Below are positions 1 to 7,498 of a stretch of DNA of 13,246 bases, one piece after another. The notes under the pieces were generated by a model that saw nothing but the letters and a program-made list of their open reading frames with translations, was not told the origin of the DNA and searched no databases. A program made the translations under genes and the position numbers. Source of the DNA: JAYZBC01 sp036339375 (lineage in GTDB: Bacteria; Pseudomonadota; Alphaproteobacteria; MPNO01; UBA2964); the NCBI GenBank assembly GCA_036339375.1, contig JAYZBC010000017.1:1-13246 (forward strand), read 5' to 3'. Position 1 is the first letter of the stretch, and each line of letters begins with the position of its first letter.

Positions 1-411
1 TCCTACCGGTCAAATGGGATAGATTATCGTTGGCGGTATACGTTTGAAGATTTCAGTCCAGCATTTCAGGCAACGCCTCTCGCCCATTATTTTGCTAATT
101 TATTTTCCGAACGCAATGAGTTTGCGGATGTTGAGACGATTATTCATCAATTCCGGGCGCTTCAACGTCCAGATCCGGAGGGGCATCATGCCAACATTGC
201 TTGTCCCACTGTGATTTTGACGGGCAGTGAGGATAAAGCCCATCCAAGTGCCTTTGCCCTACAGGAACGAATACCCGAGTGCGAACTTAAAGTGTTGCCG
301 GGGGCAGGGCATGCCTGCCAGATTGAACAGCCCTGGCTCTTTAATCGTTTCATGATCGAATTCTTAACTAAACACAAACTATTCCCTGATCAGCCAAAAT
401 TGAAGACATGA
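1..411 (+). CDS. alpha/beta fold hydrolase, C-terminal part (5' end outside window)
   Basis: The frame is open from the first base, so 136 residues of a longer protein are visible. The last third has the normal end of an alpha/beta hydrolase: a beta strand (PTVILTGSEDKAHP) carrying the probable catalytic acid Asp78 of the visible part, then GAGHACQIEQP with the probable catalytic histidine at 104, then a closing helix. The nucleophile elbow and oxyanion region lie off the left edge. Family members hydrolyse esters, lactones or C-C bonds in the cytoplasm; the substrate cannot be told. The stop codon overlaps the ATG of a short ORF by four bases (ATGA). A second hydrolase that may belong to the same family begins at the right edge of the window. 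The fold assignment is fairly secure; the specific function is unknown. Confidence 0.8.
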   Translation, partial: SYRSNGIDYRWRYTFEDFSPAFQATPLAHYFANLFSERNEFADVETIIHQFRALQRPDPEGHHANIACPTVILTGSEDKAHPSAFALQERIPECELKVLPGAGHACQIEQPWLFNRFMIEFLTKHKLFPDQPKLKT

Positions 412-569
412 CAGCCAAAGAGGACATTGAAATTATAGAAGGTCAACAAAGTCGGCTTGGAGTAAATTTTTCCATATTGGATGTAACAAAAGATGCCGGC
501 CAACTGGCTATGCGCCAAATGGTCTCTCGGTTGATTGCTGAAGAAAAAGCAAGTTTATATCCCCAATAA
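408..569 (+). pseudogene. probable C-terminal remnant of a VanA-type Rieske oxygenase
   Basis: This 53-residue ORF starts at an ATG overlapping the preceding hydrolase stop. Its pattern (KEDIEIIEGQQ, then about 20 residues, then DAG...R.MVSRLIAEE) resembles the extreme C-terminus of VanA/toluenesulfonate-type Rieske non-haem iron oxygenases, where an ED..(I/L)IEAQQ helix is followed by a last helix with an R..LIAEE-like end. The same frame is open back to a TGA at 387-389 and keeps resembling the family upstream of the ATG (KIEDMTAKED). The Rieske [2Fe-2S] motif and the iron-binding catalytic domain are absent, so it cannot be an oxygenase. The likely history is a deletion that removed the rest of the gene and joined its tail to the hydrolase. 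The alternative is a real small protein translated by coupling. The resemblance is from memory of the family, not a search. Confidence 0.5.
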
Positions 570-580
570 AAATATATACT

Positions 581-601
581 AAATTTTAAATTTTAAATTT
601 T
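581..601. repeat. three tandem copies of a 7-bp AT unit
   Basis: AAATTTT is repeated three times without interruption at the convergent junction between the Rieske remnant (+) and the helicase (-). The helicase TAA stop lies inside it at 593-595, so slippage here would alter only the last residue or so of the helicase. No GC-rich stem is attached, so it is not a typical intrinsic terminator. Confidence 0.8.
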
Positions 602-2449
602 CGAAGAACTTTTTTCTCCTTCAATTAAATGATCAGCAGCTCTAAAATAGGGCAGGTTGTCCTGAGAAGAACACCCCATTACCGCTAACCTTTCGGCAAT
701 CCTGAGGGCTTTTTGATATTTTCTTTCATTTTCAATAATCGTGTGTGTTTTAAAGGCTTCGCCGCAAAGGGAGATGCCGTAATGGGCTTGTACAGTGCGT
801 ATTTCTCTCCCTGTAAGCATACCATCAGCTATCAGGGAGAGGTTAAATTCGTCTTGTTTTACAATATGAATGTTATTTTCCACCAGATAAGCACGGATGC
901 GAGCCTCCGCGGCCAAGGCTGCATCCCAGTAATCAGATTCAGATTGGGTCGTTTCTTCCGATACTTCAGCGAAGGCCTTACAAAATGCGAGAAATGTTTG
1001 TTCTTTAGCGTTAGCAGTTCTCCATGCAGTACCACCAAGGTTTTTCCAAACGGCAATATTCATCTCTTCGTAGACCTTTGGCACTCGGTCAAAGAACAAC
1101 TTATGCAAGCCATTTTCGTTTAGAGAACTATCTAATTTGTGTTCTTTATAGATATCGATAGCAGCGTAGGAGCCGCAAACAGGACAGGTATCGTTTTCGT
1201 ACACGTTTTTCTTATAAATATGGGAACACCTAATTTCGTTGGCCCTTTGATTTTCGCACAGCAGATAGACCGTTTCGCTATCCTCTCCGTCTTGTTGTTG
1301 TCCTATCCAATTAAACCGGTTGGTAAATTGCATATACGAACGCCGATGGCTCCAAAGGCTCCACTCTAATTTTTCAACGGGCCCGAAGGTACTCCAGTTT
1401 GAACTGACATCGATTACTATGCATTTTTCTTTACCCGGTGCGGAACGTAACCCGCGCCCCACGGATTGGCCCCACAACACTTTTGAAAGGGTAGGGCGGA
1501 GATGTACAATGATATTGCAATAAGGATTATCCCACCCCTCGGCTAACACACCCACGGAAACCATTGCCTCAATCGCTCCAGTCTCGTGACGTTTTAATAA
1601 TTTCATTCTCTCATTAATCGGCGTTGTGGCTGTGACTATTGCTGCTACAATTCCGTTCTGTTCAATTTTATGCAGGGTCCTTTGGGCGACACTTATATCT
1701 GGACAAAACCAAGCTGAAATTGGTTTTTTTTGAACATTTATTCGTTCTTCTTTATAGCTTGAAATTGCATAGTCAATCATTGACGATTTAACGATTGCAG
1801 ATGCTAATTTTGAAACCGGAAAATCACCGGAGCTAATATCGATCCCACTGAGATCCATATCGTGGACAAAATGGGGTCTATATACGGGAGGTACTAAAAC
1901 ACCTTCATTAATTAAGTTTTCAATATCTGCACAGTCTATAATTGCGTCAAAGGCAAGGTTCAGTTGATCACGTTGATCTCCAGTTCGACGCTCTGGAGAC
2001 GCCGTTAACCCCATAAATTGGGCGTCTCGTTTGCCGTGTCTTTCAAAGTCATCAAGTATACGTTTGTAGCCTGTTCCGTTAGGAGAAACTCGATGAGCTT
2101 CATCCACTATTATGAGGTCAGCCTTTGGCACTGCGTCTGCCAAAACGTCTTTCGCTCTCATGTTGGTGGACAGTAAGATATTATAACCCTTAAACGCAGG
2201 GCCCTTATCAGAGACCGACAGTTTACGCACTTTGTGCTTTTCTTTTAGCGCTATTTCGAGCTGTTCCAACAAAACAAGGCGATGACATAGCACGACAATT
2301 TTTTTCCCCTTATAAAACCTTTCAACTATTTCGCTCGCCAACACCGTTTTACCCGCACCAGTTGGCGCTTTTAAAATGAAACGTCGGTGTTGTTTGATAA
2401 TAGACGGGAAGCTATCAATAATCTTTTGTTGCCAGTTTCTGAGTTCCAT
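593..2449 (-). CDS. SF2 DEAH-box helicase with four-cysteine knuckle
   Basis: This 618-residue protein is a superfamily 2 ATPase of the type III restriction/SSL2-like (ResIII plus Helicase_C) group that translocates on nucleic acid. Visible motifs are the N-terminal RNWQQKII element, Walker A APTGAGKT (28-35), DEAH (116-119), TAS motif III (149-151), motif V around SVGVLAEGWDNP (298-309) and motif VI QSVGRGLRS (328-336). After the motor come four cysteines, C398, C408, C422 and C425 (the last pair CPVC), which probably bind zinc. The C-terminal part of about 190 residues (430-618) is not recognised. There is no nuclease, methylase or other DNA-repair gene beside it. It follows the MFS gene by 39 bp on the same strand, so co-transcription is possible. 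The ATG at 2449 fits the motif spacing, although the ribosome site (AGGCACCTA) is weak. It could be a housekeeping or repair helicase or a lone defence-type enzyme; the sequence does not decide. Confidence 0.88.
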   Translation of the reverse strand: MELRNWQQKIIDSFPSIIKQHRRFILKAPTGAGKTVLASEIVERFYKGKKIVVLCHRLVLLEQLEIALKEKHKVRKLSVSDKGPAFKGYNILLSTNMRAKDVLADAVPKADLIIVDEAHRVSPNGTGYKRILDDFERHGKRDAQFMGLTASPERRTGDQRDQLNLAFDAIIDCADIENLINEGVLVPPVYRPHFVHDMDLSGIDISSGDFPVSKLASAIVKSSMIDYAISSYKEERINVQKKPISAWFCPDISVAQRTLHKIEQNGIVAAIVTATTPINERMKLLKRHETGAIEAMVSVGVLAEGWDNPYCNIIVHLRPTLSKVLWGQSVGRGLRSAPGKEKCIVIDVSSNWSTFGPVEKLEWSLWSHRRSYMQFTNRFNWIGQQQDGEDSETVYLLCENQRANEIRCSHIYKKNVYENDTCPVCGSYAAIDIYKEHKLDSSLNENGLHKLFFDRVPKVYEEMNIAVWKNLGGTAWRTANAKEQTFLAFCKAFAEVSEETTQSESDYWDAALAAEARIRAYLVENNIHIVKQDEFNLSLIADGMLTGREIRTVQAHYGISLCGEAFKTHTIIENERKYQKALRIAERLAVMGCSSQDNLPYFRAADHLIEGEKSSSKI

Positions 2450-2488
2450 TAGGTGCCTATTTAGAAATTCTTTTTTTAGTATCTAAAG

Positions 2489-3703
2489 TTAATTGTTACT
2501 TTTATTTTTTGCAGAAACCCTCGATTTTTTATGGAGCACGACTGTCCCCACAGAGAACAAGGAAAAGCAGGCGGAAGCCCAAAAGACGATTTCGGGCGTG
2601 CCAAGGTCGAGTAAAATGCCATAAATTGGTAAAGAAACTGCTCCACCGAACAAGAAGCCGGTTGATACAAATGCAAAAACGGTCCCCACGCTGTGTTTTC
2701 CAGCGGAATGGCGTACGATAACATCACGAGCAGCGGTGACCAAACCTCGCATTGCGCCCCCAATACCAATGATACCAACAACCATCCAAAATGGAAAAAA
2801 ATCAAAACCAATCAATGCTATCATTAATCCAGCAATACCTAAACAAACTATCATTATCAAATCATGTCGTTTTGTTGAATCAGCCAAAAATCCTCCAGGA
2901 AGAACACATGAGAGGGAACAAATTTGATAGACGGTGAGTGCGATAGCTGCTGCTACAACCGGGATACTGTACAATTGGCCAAGTGCTGGAACTGAAAAAT
3001 GAACAATTCCCGCATTGGCCCCTGAAGCGCAAACATAAAAAAGGAACATGAGTAAAAGAGGTCGTGAAGTTAACAATTCTCGAAAAGGAGGTGGTGCGTC
3101 CCGTCGTTTCCCGGAGTTCTTTTCAGAAAAAATTCCACTCAATAGAAATAACGTTATGGCTACAAAAATACCGATTGCACCCACGGCATTTATAGCGAAC
3201 CTCCAGGGGACATCAAAATTTATTGCGATGGCCATTACTAGAGGGCCGGAGACCATCCCAGACGACCCACCAAATGAGTGAAAAGAAAAGGCTTTTCCTA
3301 ACCGATTTTCTTCAACTGATATTGAAATTATAGAGTAATCAGCTGGATGAAAAACACTGTTCCCGATTCCAGCTACTGCCATTAATGCAATTAAATGCCA
3401 TAGTTCCGTCGCAAATCCGATGGATCCGATCCCGCCTGCAAGGATCAACATACCCCCAATCAGTACTGGTCGTCCTCCAACTCGGTCAACTAAAAAACCC
3501 ATCGGAGTTTGTAGGACGCCTGTACAAACAACATAAGCAACAATTCCCCAACTCAAGGTAGTCCAATTGCCACCAATTTCTGATAAAATTGCCTGGTAAA
3601 ATGGTACGAGGGCGGTCAGATAAAAATGGCTTAAGAAATGGGCTACGGTAATAAGCCCAATGACACGGACTTCCCGCCGGGGAAAACTAATTACTGATAC
3701 CAT
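2489..3703 (-). CDS. MFS transporter, FSR (fosmidomycin-resistance)-like
   Basis: A 404-residue inner-membrane protein with about twelve hydrophobic segments, the usual length for the major facilitator superfamily. Motif A between helices 2 and 3 reads GFLVDRVGGRPVL (69-81). The segment GIGNSVFHPADYS with FHP at 118-120, followed by an FHSFGGSSG stretch, resembles the fosmidomycin-resistance/FSR branch, whose members are usually proton-driven exporters of drugs or small metabolites. The charged loop after helix 6 (SEKNSGKRRDAPPP) is the normal central cytoplasmic loop. I chose the ATG at 3703; a TTG at 3730 would add nine residues but has no visible Shine-Dalgarno. The gene sits between the TRAP operon upstream and the helicase downstream, all on the minus strand. 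Substrate unknown. Confidence 0.88.
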   Translation of the reverse strand: MVSVISFPRREVRVIGLITVAHFLSHFYLTALVPFYQAILSEIGGNWTTLSWGIVAYVVCTGVLQTPMGFLVDRVGGRPVLIGGMLILAGGIGSIGFATELWHLIALMAVAGIGNSVFHPADYSIISISVEENRLGKAFSFHSFGGSSGMVSGPLVMAIAINFDVPWRFAINAVGAIGIFVAITLFLLSGIFSEKNSGKRRDAPPPFRELLTSRPLLLMFLFYVCASGANAGIVHFSVPALGQLYSIPVVAAAIALTVYQICSLSCVLPGGFLADSTKRHDLIMIVCLGIAGLMIALIGFDFFPFWMVVGIIGIGGAMRGLVTAARDVIVRHSAGKHSVGTVFAFVSTGFLFGGAVSLPIYGILLDLGTPEIVFWASACFSLFSVGTVVLHKKSRVSAKNKSNN

Positions 3704-3890
3704 TAAAATGGAAGCCCCAAGTTTTGGCAAAATGACCGGGGATTTTAATTCCTGACTGTTATTAAGGCAAATTCTTTCAGAACAATTTTTAAAACTTTCG
3801 TTTTGTAATGGAATTTTACCAGTTCTGTTAATTACAAATACATAGCTTAGAAATCTGGGGTAGGGAACATTTGGGAGAAAAACGTTAAGC

Positions 3891-5195
3891 CTAAATTAAT
3901 CCAGGCAGGAAGGTTACAAGGGGTGGAAAGGCGGCGAGTGCAACCATACCCAGCAGAAATAGCGCGACAAAAGGCCATGACGCACTAAAAACTTCGCCAA
4001 TGGTAACTTTGTCGGCAGCACCTTGAAATGCAAAAATTACGTAACCGAAAGGTGGAGAAATACCGCCAACGGTTACATTTAACAGCATAATTAACCAAAA
4101 CCAAATTGGATCAAAACCGAGTGTGGTTAACAAGGGTTGATAAATAGGGATGACAACCATCATTAGTGCAATTTGGTCGATAAACATGCACATTATAAAG
4201 GGGATAATCATCATGACGAACAACATGAGCATGGGTGGCCAGTCCAGGGTTACGATTAGATTTGTTAGCTCGGAAGTTGCCCCGGAGAAGGCAAGCAGTT
4301 GGCTGAACATCCGCGAGGACGCCATGATTAGTAGGATCATGCTAGTGATAAAGGCGGAGGTGCCAAGTGATTCGACAAGCATTTTCCAGTTGAGCCGCTT
4401 GTAAGAGGCCGCTGTGACCAGTGCAGCCAGAACGCCCGTTGCTGCGGCTTCCGATGGCGTAGCAATCCCAAACATGATGAAGCCCATGACCGAAAAAATG
4501 ATTATGGCGAAGGGAAAACAACTTACTACCGCATGCAGCTTTTCCACTAAAGTGACTTGTGGAGCGTCATCGTCATCGGGTGCAAGCGACGGATTTGCTT
4601 TAACCCGAATCATTGTATAGGCAAGAAAAAAGGCTGCCAGGATGAGCCCAGGAATTATGCCGCCTATTAGCAAACCTGCGATCGACGTGTTTGATAGTGT
4701 GCCGATGACGATGGCAAGCACGCTCGGTGGAATGATGGGTGCCAGGCTGGCTCCTGCCAGCATATTGCCAATTGCGAGTTTGGTGTTGTAACCGCGGTTG
4801 CGCATAGTCGGAAATAGTGTACGTGCTAGCATGGCAGCCACAGCCATGCCAGATCCGGACAAAGCGCCAAACACTGTTGATAGAGATACGGTCAGCACAT
4901 ACTGGCGCCCCTTCATCCGTCCAACCAGCTTGTCCACAGCGTCAAACAAGATGTCTACCGAACCAGACCGGAATAGGATTTCCGCCATCAGGACAAATAG
5001 GGGAATGGTAGCAAGGTCGGCATAGTTGGCGGTGTCAAAAATAGAGTTGGCGATCATGCCAAAACCGGCGGGGCCAATGAATATGACAACGCCTGCTAGA
5101 TTGATGACAAGAAAAGCTACAAATAAAGCGGCCCCTGTCATAAAGGCCGCAAGTAGCAACAAAATTGATGTTATAAGAGTAGCTTCCCAACCCAT
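3891..5195 (-). CDS. dctM: TRAP transporter large permease subunit (DctM)
   Basis: This 434-residue, highly hydrophobic protein is the large membrane subunit that carries solute, with sodium, through the inner membrane in tripartite ATP-independent periplasmic transport. Family hallmarks are present: FGALSGSGMAVAAML (109-123), the re-entrant hairpin LAPIIPPS (151-158) and its symmetry mate GGISPPFG (377-384). A short acidic run, DDDD (207-210), lies in a cytoplasmic loop. The length is normal. It begins only three bases after the dctQ stop, and its ribosome site (GGAGAGGG) lies in the last codons of dctQ, so translation is probably coupled. It is the last gene of dctP-dctQ-dctM. No clear terminator follows in the 187 bp before the MFS start codon. 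Confidence 0.95.
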   Translation of the reverse strand: MGWEATLITSILLLLAAFMTGAALFVAFLVINLAGVVIFIGPAGFGMIANSIFDTANYADLATIPLFVLMAEILFRSGSVDILFDAVDKLVGRMKGRQYVLTVSLSTVFGALSGSGMAVAAMLARTLFPTMRNRGYNTKLAIGNMLAGASLAPIIPPSVLAIVIGTLSNTSIAGLLIGGIIPGLILAAFFLAYTMIRVKANPSLAPDDDDAPQVTLVEKLHAVVSCFPFAIIIFSVMGFIMFGIATPSEAAATGVLAALVTAASYKRLNWKMLVESLGTSAFITSMILLIMASSRMFSQLLAFSGATSELTNLIVTLDWPPMLMLFVMMIIPFIMCMFIDQIALMMVVIPIYQPLLTTLGFDPIWFWLIMLLNVTVGGISPPFGYVIFAFQGAADKVTIGEVFSASWPFVALFLLGMVALAAFPPLVTFLPGLI

Positions 5196-5198
5196 GTT

Positions 5199-5726
5199 TT
5201 AACCCTCTCCAAAACCGCCAACAGCACTGGGATTGTCGGGATCAATAGCCTGCCAATTAAGTAAACGAAAAAAATGAATTGTAGAACTCGCAAAACCAAA
5301 CGGAATAACCACCGAAACAAGGTATTTGGGTACCGGTTTTACAGCCATTATATGGACATCATTTATCCATTGGCGGACTGTTTCATCAAAGGTAATCCAT
5401 GTTGCAAAACCGCACGCGAGTAGACCAAGAAAATAGGTAAACCAAACGGCGAAACGGACTAAAGAGCGGGGCAACATATCGAAAATTAGGGTTACAGCAA
5501 CGTGACCCTTTTTCCAGGTAACATACGGCATCATTAAAAAGGTACCAGCACATAAAGAGTAAGAAACAGCCTCGCTCGCCCACCATTGTGGCGCGTTAAA
5601 AAAATATCGGCCGAATACCTCAATTATATAAGCACTAAAAATTACGCCTAGGGCAATACACCCGAGATAATATCCAAACTGGGTTAACCAGTCATGCCAT
5701 CGGCACATCGTTTTAAGAAAAGGCAT
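5199..5726 (-). CDS. dctQ: TRAP transporter small permease subunit (DctQ)
   Basis: A 175-residue membrane protein with four hydrophobic segments, the size and layout of the DctQ small subunit that binds DctM and supports docking of the solute-loaded DctP receptor. Family features visible are FGRYFFNAPQWWASEAVSY after the first helix and a WKKGHVAV loop leading to the third. It follows dctP on the same strand, separated by a 93-bp gap containing a strong hairpin, and abuts dctM. The ATG at 5726 lacks a good Shine-Dalgarno (it is preceded by an AT-rich stretch); an internal ATG at 5708 is no better supported. A weak start fits the lower amounts of permease usually needed relative to receptor. 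Confidence 0.92.
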   Translation of the reverse strand: MPFLKTMCRWHDWLTQFGYYLGCIALGVIFSAYIIEVFGRYFFNAPQWWASEAVSYSLCAGTFLMMPYVTWKKGHVAVTLIFDMLPRSLVRFAVWFTYFLGLLACGFATWITFDETVRQWINDVHIMAVKPVPKYLVSVVIPFGFASSTIHFFRLLNWQAIDPDNPSAVGGFGEG

Positions 5727-5764
5727 AAAAATTTACAAATGTTTAATAGAGAAGACTCGAAAAC

Positions 5765-5799
5765 ATGGATTGCGGGATGAAAGCTATCCCGCAATCCAT
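5765..5799 (-). terminator. perfect hairpin between dctP and dctQ (attenuator or mRNA 3' stabiliser)
   Basis: Two exactly complementary 14-base arms (5765-5778 and 5786-5799) flank a 7-base loop, with a GC-rich core GCGGGAT. Read on the minus strand it lies 20 bases after the dctP stop and is followed only by GTTTTCG, so the T-run is short. This is the usual picture of a partial terminator or RNA-stabilising stem that raises the receptor mRNA above that of the downstream permease genes. The structure is directly seen; its function is inferred. Confidence 0.75.
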
Positions 5800-5819
5800 T
5801 TCTTTAATTTGTCCTTACC

Positions 5820-6806
5820 CTACCAGGAAAGTCCCGCTTTTTCAGACAAAGCACGGAGTTCTTCAGCAGCTTTTCCGCAGCATTTAGTGCCAAGGCCCCA
5901 TATCCCTTGTGAAAACGCTGTTCTCATGCCAGGAACTTTATTCGCAGGTATGCGCGTAACTTTCACACCTTTTTTAGCCAGCTCGGCATCTTCCTTAGCT
6001 TGAAGTTGATCGCCAATCCAAGGCATCTCAAGTTCGGTCATATAGCCGGCGCGAAGGAGTATACCTTTTTCGGCTTTAGTCAGTTTGTTATAGCTTTTCA
6101 AGTTCATCAACAATGGTAACGTGGATGTGCCAAAAGTAGGCCGAACCTTGTATTTGGCCACTTCGTAATGTTTCATGCTAAGCATGCCCGCTGAAGGCCA
6201 AGCTGCCCCGTCAACCACTCCTTTTTCAAGGGCGGAATAAACCTGAGAACCGGGCATTACGACTGGTTGGCCGCCAAAAAGTTTGATCACACCGTGGTAA
6301 GTCTGGGTGCCCCGAATTTTTCGTCCCTTCCAGTCACCACCGGGTGAAAGAGGTTTCTTTAAAAAAATGTGATAGCCTTTGGTACTGCTTGCTGAAATGG
6401 CAAGAAGCTTTAAACCATGAGTTTTCTGGTAAAACTTGTCGAGATGATCCCATACACCAGAGTCTCGTTTTCCGATTGGATCGGCATTCATGGCGTCCAT
6501 AATAGCCGCTAATCCCTTTGACCCCATGTGATAAACACCATGGGTAAACAAGATGTCAAAAACCCCAGCTTTTACCGGCTGTAGTTGCTGAAAACCCGGC
6601 ACGACTTCTGGGCCGCTAATTTTGATTTTTATTTTATCGCCGCCAATCTTGTTTACGTTTTTTAAAAAACGGTCAAGAACGACATAAGTTGGCCATATAT
6701 TTTTATTCCAGCTTGTAAGAAGTTTTAGATTAGCGCTGGAAGCAGATGAAGCTGCAATCAACATAAATCCAGCTAAACCAGCAAGCGCAACTGTTAATTT
6801 TTTCAT
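5820..6806 (-). CDS. dctP: TRAP transporter periplasmic solute-binding protein (DctP)
   Basis: A 328-residue exported receptor of the DctP family. It has a classical signal peptide (MKKL, hydrophobic core, ASSASSA with likely cleavage near residue 25). The mature domain shows the family pattern GRKIRG (161-166), where the conserved Arg165 normally salt-bridges the ligand carboxylate, then GGQPVVMPGSQVYSALEKG (178-196) and VDGAAWP (198-204), the DctP receptor signature region. The ligand is therefore probably an organic acid, identity unknown. It heads the dctPQM operon and has the strongest ribosome site of the three (AAGGGGGA just before the ATG), consistent with high receptor output. A pair of cysteines (309-310) near the C-terminus is unusual but not diagnostic. 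Confidence 0.95.
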   Translation of the reverse strand: MKKLTVALAGLAGFMLIAASSASSANLKLLTSWNKNIWPTYVVLDRFLKNVNKIGGDKIKIKISGPEVVPGFQQLQPVKAGVFDILFTHGVYHMGSKGLAAIMDAMNADPIGKRDSGVWDHLDKFYQKTHGLKLLAISASSTKGYHIFLKKPLSPGGDWKGRKIRGTQTYHGVIKLFGGQPVVMPGSQVYSALEKGVVDGAAWPSAGMLSMKHYEVAKYKVRPTFGTSTLPLLMNLKSYNKLTKAEKGILLRAGYMTELEMPWIGDQLQAKEDAELAKKGVKVTRIPANKVPGMRTAFSQGIWGLGTKCCGKAAEELRALSEKAGLSW

Positions 6807-6810
6807 CTTA

Positions 6811-6818
6811 TCCCCCTT
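6811..6818 (-). promoter_or_regulatory. strong ribosome binding site of dctP
   Basis: On the minus strand AAGGGGGA lies four bases before the dctP ATG (TAAG spacer). It is much stronger than the dctQ initiation region and fixes the dctP start. Confidence 0.7.
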
Positions 6819-6841
6819 TAATGTTAACGGTTTATTAAATA

Positions 6842-6986
6842 GCCTGTTTACGCTTTAGTTAAGAACAAAAACTATACAACCTTTTAAATACCTACAAGGA
6901 AGTGTTTAAAGTTATTGAAAGTTTTAAAACCTTTAATTTAACCTCGATACCTTGATATTAACTAATTAAAAAAACTATAAACAGGC
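6842..6986. repeat. spaced 9-bp inverted repeat bracketing the dctP upstream region
   Basis: GCCTGTTTA at 6842-6850 is exactly matched by its reverse complement TAAACAGGC at 6978-6986. The arms bracket the AT-rich 127-bp stretch expected to contain the dctP promoter. They could be two binding sites for one regulator, but a 9-bp match at this distance in AT-rich DNA may be chance. Confidence 0.35.
6871..6897 (-). promoter_or_regulatory. possible sigma-70 promoter of dctPQM
   Basis: On the minus strand a good -10 box TATAGT (6871-6876) lies 64 bases before the dctP start. The best partner upstream is TTGTAG (6892-6897) with a short 15-bp spacer, so the -35 is poor. It sits inside the spaced inverted repeat arms. 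Weak evidence only. Confidence 0.3.
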
Positions 6987-7015
6987 CATAAATTTTATTC
7001 CCTGAGGTTTTCTGG

Positions 7016-7029
7016 TAGGTTCGAACCTA
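7016..7029. repeat. 14-bp perfect palindrome just after dtd
   Basis: TAGGTTCGAACCTA is its own reverse complement and lies seven bases past the dtd stop. It contains GGTTCGAACC, which resembles a tRNA T-arm, but no acceptor stem, anticodon arm or CCA surrounds it. It could be an operator, the weak 3' stem of the dtd transcript, or a relic of a tRNA end. Confidence 0.5.
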
Positions 7030-7036
7030 AACCGTA

Positions 7037-7483
7037 TTAGCCTTTTTCTGTATCAAGCCAAACTGTAACGGGTCCTTCGTTGGTTAGCTTAACCCTCATG
7101 GTTTCCCCAAATTTTCCCAGCTTTGTTAATATTCCAAATTCAGATAAAGTGCGGCAAAAATGTTGATAAAGTTGCGCGCCTTCCTCGGGGGAAGCAGTAC
7201 CAGAGAACCCTGGCCGATTGCCGCGACTTGTATCTGCACCAAGGGTGAACTGGCTTATAACTAGAACAGATCCATGAGTATCCATTAAAGAATAATTCAT
7301 TTTTCCATTTTTATCCTCAAAAACACGTAGGTTGGCTACTTTTTTAGCAAGAAGTTCAGCCTTGGCTTTTGTATCACCCTTCATGGCACAAAAGAGTATT
7401 AGAAACCCTTCACTTATTTCGGCAATGATACCGCCATGAACTTCAACACTGGCCTGGGAAACACGTTGAATCAAACTTCTCAT
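7037..7483 (-). CDS. dtd: D-aminoacyl-tRNA deacylase
   Basis: A full-length DTD of 148 residues. This homodimeric cytoplasmic enzyme removes D-amino acids (and glycine from tRNA-Ala) from mischarged tRNA, a translation proofreading step. The family start MRSLIQRVSQASVEV is intact, and both active-site signatures are present: SQFTL (77-81) and NEGPVT (135-140), which contains the Gly-cisPro pair that excludes L-amino acids. It starts 15 bp after the stop of the CoxL-like gene on the same strand, so the two are probably co-transcribed; an AAGG in the junction overlaps the upstream stop. It is a housekeeping enzyme with no functional link to its neighbours that I can name. Confidence 0.97.
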   Translation of the reverse strand: MRSLIQRVSQASVEVHGGIIAEISEGFLILFCAMKGDTKAKAELLAKKVANLRVFEDKNGKMNYSLMDTHGSVLVISQFTLGADTSRGNRPGFSGTASPEEGAQLYQHFCRTLSEFGILTKLGKFGETMRVKLTNEGPVTVWLDTEKG

Positions 7484-7498
7484 TTTATTTTACTGACC

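Noticed and set aside
713..1523. Several + strand frames of 67-136 codons inside the helicase gene
   Set aside because: They are antisense to a full-length protein with all helicase motifs and show no family features.
2476..2811. 111-codon minus-strand frame overlapping the end of the MFS gene
   Set aside because: It is another frame of the same strand within an intact MFS coding region; its hydrophobic look comes from the overlapping membrane helices.
593..3703. MFS plus helicase pair as a two-gene defence system
   Set aside because: Only strand and a 39-bp gap link them; no known system pairs an FSR-like exporter with this helicase, and nothing in either protein suggests joint action.
7016..7029. 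A tRNA gene suggested by the GGTTCGAACC core
   Set aside because: There is no acceptor stem, D-arm or anticodon arm on either side and the T-stem pairing fails with a normal 7-base loop.
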